Below are positions 35,640 through 43,378 of a stretch of 64,000 bases of DNA, piece after piece. The position numbers and the translations under genes are program-made. This DNA is from WLND01 sp040398845 (GTDB lineage: Bacteria > Actinomycetota > Actinomycetes > S36-B12): NCBI GenBank assembly GCA_040398845.1, contig JBBATH010000016.1, forward strand, positions 1 through 64,000, written 5' to 3'. Under the pieces are notes generated by a model. The model searched no databases. It worked only from the letters and a program-made list of their open reading frames with translations, and had not been told where the DNA came from. How positions within the stretch are numbered: the stretch's first letter is position 1; every line of letters begins with the position of its first letter.

Positions 35640-36319
35640 GACCCACTCACCGTCATGGCATCGGGGCGCCGCACATACAACGGGAAGGGGGCGAGGAGTC
35701 GCTGTCCGGTGAGCTCACCAGCCATGGCGCCATCGTCGGTTCCGTGGGTCGAGAGTGATCGGACGGGGGCGCCGGGCGCCTCGCCTGACGAAAGCAACCG
35801 GTTCGCGAGTGCGCCGAGGATCCCTGCGCGCACCTGCTGTTCGCCAGCCCGCTCGCCAATCCAGGGCAGCGCTCGGGTTGCCTCGTCGACAGCATCCTGC
35901 CGACCGACGAATGGTCCCGATACACGTTCGCCGGTAGCGCTGTAGACGGCCCAGTAGACCTCGCCACGTCGCGCATCCGTCGCGACGACGAACGCCCCTG
36001 ACTTCGCGGCAATTTCGCCAGCCGAGGCGGCAATCGCGTCGAGCGAGCAGATACCAACGACCGGCACCCGCCATGCGAGCCCGAGCACCTGCGCGGTGGT
36101 GACCCCGATGCGCAGGCCCGTGTACGGGCCCGGGCCGACGCCACAGGCGATGACATCGATCCGCGGTTGGCCAGCGCGCACCAGCACCTGCGACACGAGT
36201 GTCGCGAGCACCTCGGCGTGCCCACGGGGATCGTGATGCTCAGCCTCGTCAATGACGAAGTCGCCGCTTACGACCGCCACAGTCGACCAAGCCGAAGCCG
36301 TGTCGAGCGCGAGGGTCAC
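35636..36319 (-). CDS. tsaB: tRNA t6A synthesis protein TsaB
   Basis: TsaB is an inactive TsaD paralogue that forms the t6A synthesis complex with TsaD and TsaE. The 227 residues read VTLALDTASAWSTVAVV at the start and contain GVGPGPYTGLRIGVTTAQVL, the family signature. The GTG at 36319 overlaps the tsaE stop codon; a TTG one codon earlier is possible but not needed. Confidence 0.93.
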   Translation of the reverse strand: MTLALDTASAWSTVAVVSGDFVIDEAEHHDPRGHAEVLATLVSQVLVRAGQPRIDVIACGVGPGPYTGLRIGVTTAQVLGLAWRVPVVGICSLDAIAASAGEIAAKSGAFVVATDARRGEVYWAVYSATGERVSGPFVGRQDAVDEATRALPWIGERAGEQQVRAGILGALANRLLSSGEAPGAPVRSLSTHGTDDGAMAGELTGQRLLAPFPLYVRRPDAMTVSGS

Positions 36320-36789
36320 CAACCTGACTCCAAATCGGCCAGGGCCTGCGCTGGCCAGCGATCTCCATGGCCGGTGAACGTGACCCGCCGAATCTCGTCG
36401 CGCTCATCATCGGACCGGTCGATGCGCACGGTGAGCCGGTCCGGGGAAAGCTGCTCGACCTTGCCCTCCCCCCACTCGACGACGGTGACACAGTCGGCGA
36501 GGGTTGCATCGAGGTCGAGATCATCGAGGTCAACAGCATCGCCAAGGCGGTAGGCGTCGACGTGGACGAGATCGACGCCATCAGCGACCTCATGAACCCG
36601 CGATATGACGAATGTCGGGCTTGTCACCGAGTCGCTCACGCCTAACCCTCGACCCAAACCCTGTACAAAAGTCGTCTTACCTGCACCTAAGTCTCCAATG
36701 AGGACGATAAGGTCCCCCGCGCGACATGAGGTGGCGAGGCCCGCCGCAAGATCACGCATGCGGGCGGCCGTCGGCACAAGCACCGTCAC
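36316..36789 (-). CDS. tsaE: tRNA t6A synthesis ATPase TsaE
   Basis: TsaE is a small P-loop ATPase. The 157 residues contain LIGDLGAGKTTFVQGLGRGL (Walker A), the switch region VTSPTFVISRVHE, and VHVDAYRLGD (Walker B-like). The GTG at 36789 is chosen because it overlaps the upstream stop codon (GTGA). A longer reading from 36822 is unlikely. In actinobacteria tsaE often follows alr, as it does here apart from the hydrolase gene. Confidence 0.94.
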   Translation of the reverse strand: MTVLVPTAARMRDLAAGLATSCRAGDLIVLIGDLGAGKTTFVQGLGRGLGVSDSVTSPTFVISRVHEVADGVDLVHVDAYRLGDAVDLDDLDLDATLADCVTVVEWGEGKVEQLSPDRLTVRIDRSDDERDEIRRVTFTGHGDRWPAQALADLESGW

Positions 36790-37868
36790 TGAGCAGCCCG
36801 CAGGCTCCGCACATTGCGCCACACGCGGTCGAGGAGCCCTCCGATGAGCGCATCGACCCCCTCGTGGAACTCGATATTCACCATGTGGCCGCCATTGGGG
36901 ATGACGACAAACTCGGCTCCGGGAATCGCGCGGACGATCTCCTCGCTGTACTTCTGGGGCGTGAGGCGATCGGAGCTCCCGACGATGACGAGGACCTCGG
37001 TCTGCTGCAGGATGGGCAGGGCGCCGCGCTTGTCGTGTTCCTGCAACGCCGGCAGGAACTCAGCGAGCACATCGATCGGCGTTGCATCGATCATGCGCGC
37101 GACGAAACGTCCGGCCTGCTCCGAAGCGAGCGACCCGAACGAATAGGCCCGGGTGAGGACGAGCGCGAGGTCGCTGCTCGAGCGGCGCCCAAGCTCGACG
37201 ACGTCCTTGCGCTTGGCGAGCGCAGCCGCAGCGATGGGGGCGACCCGATTCACCACTCCCCCGAGTACGGGGGGAAGACCAAGTGACCCCTGCTTGAGGC
37301 CACCCGCAGTCGTGGCGACGAGCACGACTCCGTACACCCGATCCGCAAAGAGTTCAGGGTGCTGCTCGGCAAGGGCCATGACGGTCATACCGCCCATCGA
37401 GTGCCCGATGAGGACGAGAGGGCCGGTTGGCGCCACAGCTTCGATGATGTGCCAGAGATCCCGTCCGAGCTGATCGACATGGTGGGTGTCGAACTCGGCG
37501 CGGCCCGACCGACCGTGGCTTCGCTGGTCGTATGTGACGAGCCGGGCGCGACCGTGGAGCTCCTTGCGCTGGAAGTACCAGGAGTCCAGGCTCAGGGCGT
37601 ATCCGTGCGCGAAGATCACCGTGACCCCCGCGGCGCCTGGATCGTGAGGTTCATCGATCTCGACGTGCAGCAACGTGCCGTCCTCGGCTGGCAGCTCGAG
37701 GATCTGAGCATCAAAGCCCTCAAGCTCCCACTCATCATCGCGCCGCGCCGTGCGCGCCATGAAGGCCCGCTCAGCAGCCGCTCCCAGCGCCGCGCCCGCG
37801 GCGAGGGTGCCGGCGGCGAGCAGCCCGGCTCCCGCAACCTTCAGTGCGCTCGCAAAGTCATTGCTCAT
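36786..37868 (-). CDS. Alpha/beta hydrolase with N-terminal membrane helix
   Basis: A 360-residue protein with an N-terminal hydrophobic helix (ALKVAGAGLLAAGTLAAGAA), then an alpha/beta-hydrolase domain: VIFAHGYALSLDSW (oxyanion region), VLIGHSMGGMTVMALAEQ (nucleophile Ser), IVGSSDRLTP (acid) and NGGHMVNIEFH (catalytic His). The substrate is unknown. It sits between alr and tsaE with ATGA/GTGA overlaps at both ends. The ATG at 37868 was chosen over the longer frame because of the alr overlap. Confidence 0.9.
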   Translation of the reverse strand: MSNDFASALKVAGAGLLAAGTLAAGAALGAAAERAFMARTARRDDEWELEGFDAQILELPAEDGTLLHVEIDEPHDPGAAGVTVIFAHGYALSLDSWYFQRKELHGRARLVTYDQRSHGRSGRAEFDTHHVDQLGRDLWHIIEAVAPTGPLVLIGHSMGGMTVMALAEQHPELFADRVYGVVLVATTAGGLKQGSLGLPPVLGGVVNRVAPIAAAALAKRKDVVELGRRSSSDLALVLTRAYSFGSLASEQAGRFVARMIDATPIDVLAEFLPALQEHDKRGALPILQQTEVLVIVGSSDRLTPQKYSEEIVRAIPGAEFVVIPNGGHMVNIEFHEGVDALIGGLLDRVWRNVRSLRAAQ

Positions 37869-38998
37869 GGCGCACCAACGTAGCGCCGCGGGACTCGCGA
37901 GCTCACCCGGGTGACGATCTCGTAGCCAATGGAGTCGGAGGCAACCGCCCAATCGGCCGCGGTCGGTGCGCCGCTGGTCTCGTCACCAAAGATGACGACA
38001 TCGTCGCCCGCCCTCACAGACCCGAGGCGATCATCGAGCCCGATCACGAACTGGTCCATCGCGATCCGACCGAGCACGGGGCACCGAACCCCCTGAGCGA
38101 GTACATCCGCCCGGCCACTCGCTGCGCGTGGGATCCCGTCTGCGTAGCCGACTGGCACCAGCCCTACGCGGGTGGCGCTCGGAGCCGTCCACGCACTCCC
38201 ATACGAAACCGACTGGCCGGCGGGGATCACCTTCACGAGGGCAAGGCGGCTTCGCAGGGTCATGACCGGAGTCAGCCCGAGTGCAGCAGCGGAACCCGGG
38301 GTGGAAGGGTGAATCCCGTACAAGCCGATTCCCAGCCGGACGAGGTCAAAGTGGCTCCCCGGGTAGCCCAATGTCGCAGCCGTGTTGGCGAGGTGGCGCA
38401 CCTCTGGCTCGAGTCCGGCATCAACGACCGCTGAGTTTGCCGTCTCGAAGCAGTCAACCTGGTCGGCCACCGATTGGTCATCAGGGCAATCAGCATTCGC
38501 GAGGTGGGACCAGACGCCCACGACCTCGATTGAGCCACGATCCTGCTCCACCCTGGCGGCACAAAGGATCTGCGACCATTCGCTCAGCGCAGCGCCATTG
38601 CGAGATAGGCCGGTGTCGACCTTGAGATGCACGCGAGCGCGGACGCCCAGTCGGCGGGCGACCTCGGCAGCCTCGGCGAGGGCCCATGTGGACGAGACTG
38701 AAATGTCAACGTCGGCCTCGACGCACGGCCCGAGGTTTTCATCACCGGGGGCCCAGAGCCAAGCGAGCATTCGCCCCGTATCGCCTGATGCCCGCAGGTC
38801 TCGCGCCTCGGAGAGGAGCGCGACCCCAAGCCACGGAACGCCTGCCGAGCGCGCGGCCCGCGCAACCGGGACCATGCCGTGGCCATATGCGTCTGCCTTC
38901 ACGACCGCCATCGCGACCGGCCCGTTTAGTGCGCAGCCGATCGTCGACAGATTGCGGCACACGGCATCGAGGTCGATAACTGCCTCCGCGCGGATCAC
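37865..38998 (-). CDS. alr: Alanine racemase
   Basis: Alr makes D-alanine for peptidoglycan. The 377-residue reading starts VIRAEAVIDLDAVCRNLSTI and has the PLP lysine in VVKADAYGHGMVPVA, a PLP-barrel core, VSYGSAW and LVPVGYADGIPR (catalytic Tyr region of the partner subunit). The GTG at 38998 matches the family's N-terminus; a reading back to 39148 would add 50 residues of poor quality. It is normally next to nnrD but here is separated by an insertion of about 4.3 kb. Confidence 0.95.
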   Translation of the reverse strand: MIRAEAVIDLDAVCRNLSTIGCALNGPVAMAVVKADAYGHGMVPVARAARSAGVPWLGVALLSEARDLRASGDTGRMLAWLWAPGDENLGPCVEADVDISVSSTWALAEAAEVARRLGVRARVHLKVDTGLSRNGAALSEWSQILCAARVEQDRGSIEVVGVWSHLANADCPDDQSVADQVDCFETANSAVVDAGLEPEVRHLANTAATLGYPGSHFDLVRLGIGLYGIHPSTPGSAAALGLTPVMTLRSRLALVKVIPAGQSVSYGSAWTAPSATRVGLVPVGYADGIPRAASGRADVLAQGVRCPVLGRIAMDQFVIGLDDRLGSVRAGDDVVIFGDETSGAPTAADWAVASDSIGYEIVTRVSSRVPRRYVGAP

Positions 38999-39158
38999 CT
39001 GTTCATTATCGCCTCGTTCCGGGCAGTTCGAGCAAGAGACGCACGGGCCCAGACGTTCACCTGCGATGCGGTGCGAATTCATCGGTTCGATTCGGGTCGG
39101 CAAAGGCACGTTTGCCGAATCGCCACATCGAGCCCGTTTAATGTTCATGCCTCAACCA

Positions 39159-39293
39159 TCAGCGAAATCCAGTGGGCATCCGCACACCGTTGATCATCGG
39201 ACTCGCGACCGTCGCAGACTGCTCCACCACATTGCCAGCCTCGGCCGAGACAGGTTTCTCGTACGTCAAGCCGGCAGCCACCTGCGTCACCAT
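39159..39293 (-). pseudogene. Unrecognised gene tail beside alr
   Basis: A minus-strand frame ends at 39159 with a plausible coding tail (LMVTQVAAGLTYEKPVSAEA, then NVVEQSATVASP and so on), but upstream it runs into a 25-bp tandem repeat and then the IS remnant. I do not recognise a family. It may be the 3' remnant of a gene cut by the insertion. Confidence 0.35.
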
Positions 39294-39343
39294 CAACTTC
39301 TGACAGGTGCAGATAGTCCAACTTCTGACAGGTGCAGATCGTC
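39294..39343. repeat. 25-bp tandem repeat, two copies
   Basis: CAACTTCTGACAGGTGCAGA plus T occurs at 39294-39314 and again at 39319-39339; the two 25-base units differ at one position (AGTC against CGTC). The repeat sits between the unrecognised gene tail and the IS5-like remnant and may mark an insertion or deletion end. Confidence 0.85.
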
Positions 39344-39382
39344 GACGACATCCGCACGCTTCCCCGCACCTTGGTAGCCGGC

Positions 39383-39699
39383 CTAAACGACGTCGTCGTC
39401 GGCCCGCACGACGTGGGAGATTTGGTCGAGGATGGTGCAGTGATGCTCGTCGCGTAGGGGGACCTGCTCGAACGTGAAGTCCAGACCCGGAAACCGGCGC
39501 ATCGAATACAAGTCGTAGAGCGCGTCCTCCAAGCCCACATCCGACAGCGAGAGACCCGCCGGCGATTTGCGTACTCGACATCGGTAAAACTGATCTGGTC
39601 GCCTGGCAGAAAGACTGGCTTGAGCGTCTCCCAGCAGATCCGGGTGTTTGCGCGGCCCCCGAACTGAGGCCGCTCCACTCGATGGTTGTTCCAACGCAT
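39383..39699 (-). pseudogene. IS5-family transposase remnant
   Basis: Two frames together resemble the start of an IS5-family transposase. One reads GDQISFTDVEYANRR, like the QLSFTDAEY start of that family; the other reads GLSLSDVGLEDALYDLYSMR and then RFPGLDF, like the GLSDPAMEDALYEIPSMRRFAG block. About 45 codons that normally lie between are missing and the frame differs, so this is a decayed piece. No catalytic DDE triad is left, and no terminal inverted repeats were found. Confidence 0.7.
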
Positions 39700-39843
39700 G
39701 CGTCTTTAATGTTTCACCGATTGCATCCAGATGCTCCGTCGATTTTGAAGTAGTTCACTTTCTGTACGTCAGGAGTGCATTCTGTATTCGCTGAGGATCG
39801 ATAACGTCGTTTGCGGAAGAATACAGCTATCTAAGGAGCGTCA

Positions 39844-41838
39844 ATGAAAGTCAACCGATTCACAACACTTGCCTTTGTGGCAATGTCGGCAGGAGCACTC
39901 ATCGCTTCATCTGCCATCGTCAATACCGCTTCGGCGTCCGAAGGTAACGTGACATTAACGCTTCTACATAACAACGACGGGGAGTCCGCACTCCTTCCCC
40001 AGACCGTGTCGGTTAACGGCACTCCACTCGCAACCGGTAGTGCCGCGGCATTCAAGACCGTTTTGGACCGGGAACGCGCAAGAGCGCGGGCGATCAGCGG
40101 TAACAGTGTTTTCGCAACATATGCGGGCGACTCATTCCTGGCCTCGAACATTCTGATTTGTTCAGAGCCCTCAAACCCGACGTCGACCGCTCCTGTGTGG
40201 GATGCCGTCGCACAGCAGAAGATGGGCTACGACGTTCACGCTCTGGGTAATCACGAGTTCGACTACGGCCCCGCCTTCCTTGCTCGTTACATCAAGGCCT
40301 ATCGCTCGGCTTCAGGCGTGGTGGACCAACCGTTCATCTCGGGCAATCTGAATTTCGCTCCATCAGATGCTCTGGCTCCGCTTCTCGCCAAGGGCGGCGT
40401 TGTCGACACTTCTGCCGTGACGAATCAAAAGGTTGTCGGTTCAAGTGCGATTTTCACGGACCCTCAGACGGGCAACAAGTTCGGCATCATTTCGGCCATC
40501 ACACCAACACTGCAGTCCATTTCTTCTCCGCTGCCTGTTCAGGTCACAACCTCCGACCTTGACGCTTTGGCGGCCCAGTTGCAAGGGCAGATCAATGCGT
40601 TCGAGAAGCAGGGCCTCAACCGGATAATTTTGGTCAGCCATATGCAGAACATCTCGGTCGACACTGCATTGATCCAAAGGCTTCGTGGTGTTGACGTCGC
40701 AGTTGCCGGAGGTGGAGATGACCTCCTTGCGAACCCAAACATTCCCAATGGGGTGCAACTTCTACCGGGGGCAGCAACACCTGTTGGTACCTACCCAACG
40801 ATGGTCACATCACGAAATGTCGTCGATGTCCCGATGGTCACCACGGCAGGCAACTACCAGTATCTCGGTCGGCTTGACGTCACCTTCGACAAGGCCGGAC
40901 GAGTTGTCACATACAACCAAAAAACATCATTTCCTCGCCGAGTTGTGATCAAGAGCGATGCATCTGTAACCCTGGGTCTCACCGATGCGGTCGTCCCTAA
41001 TTCTGAGATCGTCAAGGATGTTCAAAGCACACTCGAGACCGGATGCTTAGCCGGGCAGAAAGTACCGTTCGCCGCCTCGCAGATTGTTTTCAACACGCAG
41101 CGCGGCAGTGCCACTACCCCGGGCGTTCGCACTCTTGAAACCAATGGCGGGAACTTGGTTGCCGATTCATTCTTGAACTCCTACGGCCAGCGGGCAGCGG
41201 CTGCCGGTTTGCCCGGGATCTCAGCAACCAATCGTGTGGTGGCTGCGACGAACGGTGGTGGCATTCGCATCAACTCATTGCCTGACACCGGCGTTGCAGG
41301 TTCTATCTCCCGCGCCATGACCTTCAGCCTGCTGCCCTTCGACAACCGTCTGACGGTTGTGCAAGACCTGACGGCCACCCAACTGAAAAGCATCTTCGAG
41401 CGCTCCTGCTCGATCAGCACATCGGGTGGAGGCCAGTTCCTGCAGATCGCGGGAATGAAGGTCACCTGTTCTCGAAGCGGAGTTGCCCAGGTTATTTCAA
41501 CTCCAGTGGGTAATGCCACCGCTGGCACGATCACTACCGAGGGAACACGTGTTCGTTCGATTGTCCTGGACGACGGAACAGCATTAGTTCAAAACGGTGT
41601 CCCGGTTGCTACTGCACCCGTGGTCAATGTTGTCACGAACTCGTTCACGGCATCTGGGGGCGACAACTACGCAGCATTTGAGAGCGCCCCTCTGAAGGTG
41701 AACTTCGGAATCTCGTATGAGCAGACCCTCTTCGATTACCTGAACACCTTTCCACAGGTGAACGGTTTGCCCACGGTTCCAAGCAGTGACGCTCGTTACG
41801 CACCCACCGTCAACAGTCGGTTCTTCTGGGTGAGTTAA
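39844..41838 (+). CDS. Secreted 5'-nucleotidase/metallophosphatase, variant type
   Basis: A 664-residue exported protein with a signal peptide (MKVNRFTTLAFVAMSAGALI, cleavage after ASA). The N-terminal half is a metallophosphatase (LTLLHNNDGES, YAGDSFLASN, ALGNHEFDYG, LVSHMQN) and the C-terminal half a 5'-nucleotidase domain (ETNGGNLVADSFLNSYG, NGGGIR, FTASGGDNYAAF). Two usual metal motifs are altered: D-x-H is DGE and GHSH is GGDD. This looks like a distinct subgroup, not damage. AAGGAG stands five bases before the ATG. Codon use is more AT-rich than in neighbouring genes. A terminator follows. Confidence 0.87.
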   Translation: MKVNRFTTLAFVAMSAGALIASSAIVNTASASEGNVTLTLLHNNDGESALLPQTVSVNGTPLATGSAAAFKTVLDRERARARAISGNSVFATYAGDSFLASNILICSEPSNPTSTAPVWDAVAQQKMGYDVHALGNHEFDYGPAFLARYIKAYRSASGVVDQPFISGNLNFAPSDALAPLLAKGGVVDTSAVTNQKVVGSSAIFTDPQTGNKFGIISAITPTLQSISSPLPVQVTTSDLDALAAQLQGQINAFEKQGLNRIILVSHMQNISVDTALIQRLRGVDVAVAGGGDDLLANPNIPNGVQLLPGAATPVGTYPTMVTSRNVVDVPMVTTAGNYQYLGRLDVTFDKAGRVVTYNQKTSFPRRVVIKSDASVTLGLTDAVVPNSEIVKDVQSTLETGCLAGQKVPFAASQIVFNTQRGSATTPGVRTLETNGGNLVADSFLNSYGQRAAAAGLPGISATNRVVAATNGGGIRINSLPDTGVAGSISRAMTFSLLPFDNRLTVVQDLTATQLKSIFERSCSISTSGGGQFLQIAGMKVTCSRSGVAQVISTPVGNATAGTITTEGTRVRSIVLDDGTALVQNGVPVATAPVVNVVTNSFTASGGDNYAAFESAPLKVNFGISYEQTLFDYLNTFPQVNGLPTVPSSDARYAPTVNSRFFWVS

Positions 41839-41854
41839 TAGTCAGATTCGCTAT

Positions 41855-41912
41855 AACCTCTGTGCGGTCCCATGAATTCCGTGAGGAGTTCTGGGGCCGC
41901 ATAGAGGTTTTT
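41855..41912 (+). terminator. Rho-independent terminator after the nucleotidase gene
   Basis: AACCTCTGTGCGGTCC (41855-41870) pairs with GGGGCCGCATAGAGGTT (41893-41909), with two G-U pairs, and is followed by a run of five T (41908-41912). Confidence 0.85.
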
Positions 41913-42329
41913 GGGTTAGCCCGGCGGCTTAACTCATGGTTGATCCAGGGAACCAAGGGTGTAGGTGCCGCAACTGGTTGAAGCAGAACTCCTTGGTGCC
42001 CTCGCCCAATCTGCCCCCATTGATGGAGTCCCGTCATCGTTGGTGGGCTGATGACCTTCGGCCCGTGTCCGGGGGTGCGCCCACATAAAGACTCAGATAG
42101 ATGTTTTCGCTTCTGGTCATGTTCTTTGCCTCTCGAACGAACTCTTATCGCGTATGCGCGGGGTTCAGTGGCCCGAGGCGGCTCCATGGGAAGCACGTTG
42201 GAATTGCTGAGGATCGCCAAGCGATCGAAAATGGGTGCTTTCGTCATTTCCGACTCTCTGCATGCCGGTAGCCCGCCGGTCAATACGAAGCCCTACCTCA
42301 GTCGAGCGTGTCGACAAACCACCGGTTAC
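41913..42329. other. 417 bp without a convincing gene
   Basis: No reading frame here has a family signature or a good ribosome site. Short frames on both strands exist but look random. The stretch lies in the insertion between alr and nnrD and is probably scar sequence. Confidence 0.5.
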
Positions 42330-42728
42330 CTAGGGCAGCATCTGTACTCCATCCTTGACGGCCGCTGCGGCTAGCCGGTCATCGAGGGTGGCAAGCGGCA
42401 GCCCGCGGCTCATGCTCAGAGCGAGGTAGCTGCTGTCATGCACGGTCAGGCCGGTCAATTGAGCAATCTCCATGAGGCGAGCTGGCTCGGGCTCAATGTG
42501 CGTGAGCGGGAGGCCAACGAGGCTTCGAAGAGCGACGACGCCGTCAGCCTCGGTCATCCTTCCGCGCCGAGTCGCGTTGTGAAGCGCCGACGCGACCTCA
42601 TAGGTCCACAGCCTCGGAACAATCGCGTGGGTTTTCGTGAGCCGGCCCAGCATCTCGGCCGCACGCTTCGAGGTCTCGTCCGGCATCACGCACGCAAGGG
42701 CAACCGAAGCGTCCAGAACGAAGGTCAC
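42330..42728 (-). CDS. VapC-type PIN-domain toxin
   Basis: A 132-residue PIN-domain RNase. It begins TFVLDASVALACVMPDE with the first acidic residue in LDASV, then the conserved Glu of LWTYEVASALHNA, and VHDSSYLALSMSRGLPLATLD with the last Asp residues. All expected active-site acids are present, so the toxin could be active. The GTG start overlaps the stop codon of a short antitoxin frame (GTGA). Confidence 0.9.
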   Translation of the reverse strand: MTFVLDASVALACVMPDETSKRAAEMLGRLTKTHAIVPRLWTYEVASALHNATRRGRMTEADGVVALRSLVGLPLTHIEPEPARLMEIAQLTGLTVHDSSYLALSMSRGLPLATLDDRLAAAAVKDGVQMLP

Positions 42729-42844
42729 CAGCGCCTACCCTCGTCGATGAGGTCTCCAATGCTCTCGGGGCTTGGCAATGATCGCCCCCTTATTTCAAGC
42801 AGGGCGGCGAGTGCCGCCTCGACCGAACTTCCGCCATCGTCCAT
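42725..42844 (-). CDS. Short antitoxin partner of VapC, probably truncated
   Basis: A 39-residue frame (MDDGGSSVEAALAALLEIRG, then a tail ending IGDLIDEGRRW). The tail is typical of the toxin-binding C-terminal region of antitoxins that pair with PIN toxins, where ...IDEGRR ends the protein. The N-terminal DNA-binding part is missing: stop codons close the frame 11 codons upstream of the ATG. The overlap with vapC suggests that the frame is real. Confidence 0.6.
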   Translation of the reverse strand: MDDGGSSVEAALAALLEIRGRSLPSPESIGDLIDEGRRW

Positions 42845-42858
42845 TGGGACGAGGCAAG

Positions 42859-42918
42859 GTGAGCGCAGGGGATGAGGTCATCATTACGAAGCGGGGTCAG
42901 GCGATCGCACGACATCCG
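42859..42918 (+). pseudogene. Phd/YefM antitoxin fragment on the opposite strand
   Basis: Twenty codons read VSAGDEVIITKRGQAIARHP, a clear match to the conserved core of Phd/YefM antitoxins (GDEVIITKRGKPVAR). No start or C-terminal half is attached. It lies head-to-head with the truncated vapC antitoxin, suggesting an inversion or a fused remnant of a second TA pair. Confidence 0.6.
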
Positions 42919-43378
42919 GCGTGCGGGAGCGCTCCTCACCGGGCCCGCCGCACTCGCCGCGTGGCTGCTCTACGCCCATGCGCAGTTCGGCACTTGGCCT
43001 AGGCCCGATGACCCGGGCAACCTCAGCCTCCCGCCAATGGGCTGGATCGAATCCTTCAGGGTGGCCTACGGAAGCAAGAACACTAGCAATCTCGTCGACC
43101 ATCAGATCGGCAGCACGGCCCCGCCCTACCTCATTGCGCTTGCCGTTCTCCTGCTCGCCGCACTGTGGGCCGCACGCAGGGTCCGGTCTCCCCTCGACAC
43201 CATTCTCATCCTGCAGGTCATCGTGATGGCTAGCCTCGGCTGGCGAACGCTGGTGTTCCCGCACGAGATGTACCGGATACCGTCGCTTGCGATTCTCGCC
43301 GCGCTCGCTGTCCTCCTGCTGCCTGGGGGCTCTGGCGTCAGTCGCGAGTTGCCATCACCTGACCCAGTGACTCAATGA
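42917..43378 (+). pseudogene. 3' remnant of an integral membrane protein gene
   Basis: This frame reads as the C-terminal part of a membrane protein: GALLTGPAALAAWLLYAHAQ, a loop SFRVAYGSKNTSNLVDHQIG, then two or three more helices (YLIALAVLLLAALWAARRV, ILAALAVLLL). It has no start codon of its own with a ribosome site, and its 5' end runs into the antitoxin fragment. It resembles the end of a polytopic glycosyltransferase-like protein, but the family is uncertain. The end overlaps nnrD (convergent) by 41 bp. Confidence 0.55.

Noticed and set aside
41810..42283. Minus-strand frame of 157 codons over the nucleotidase 3' end
   Set aside because: It runs through the nucleotidase stop codon and terminator hairpin and has no family signature.
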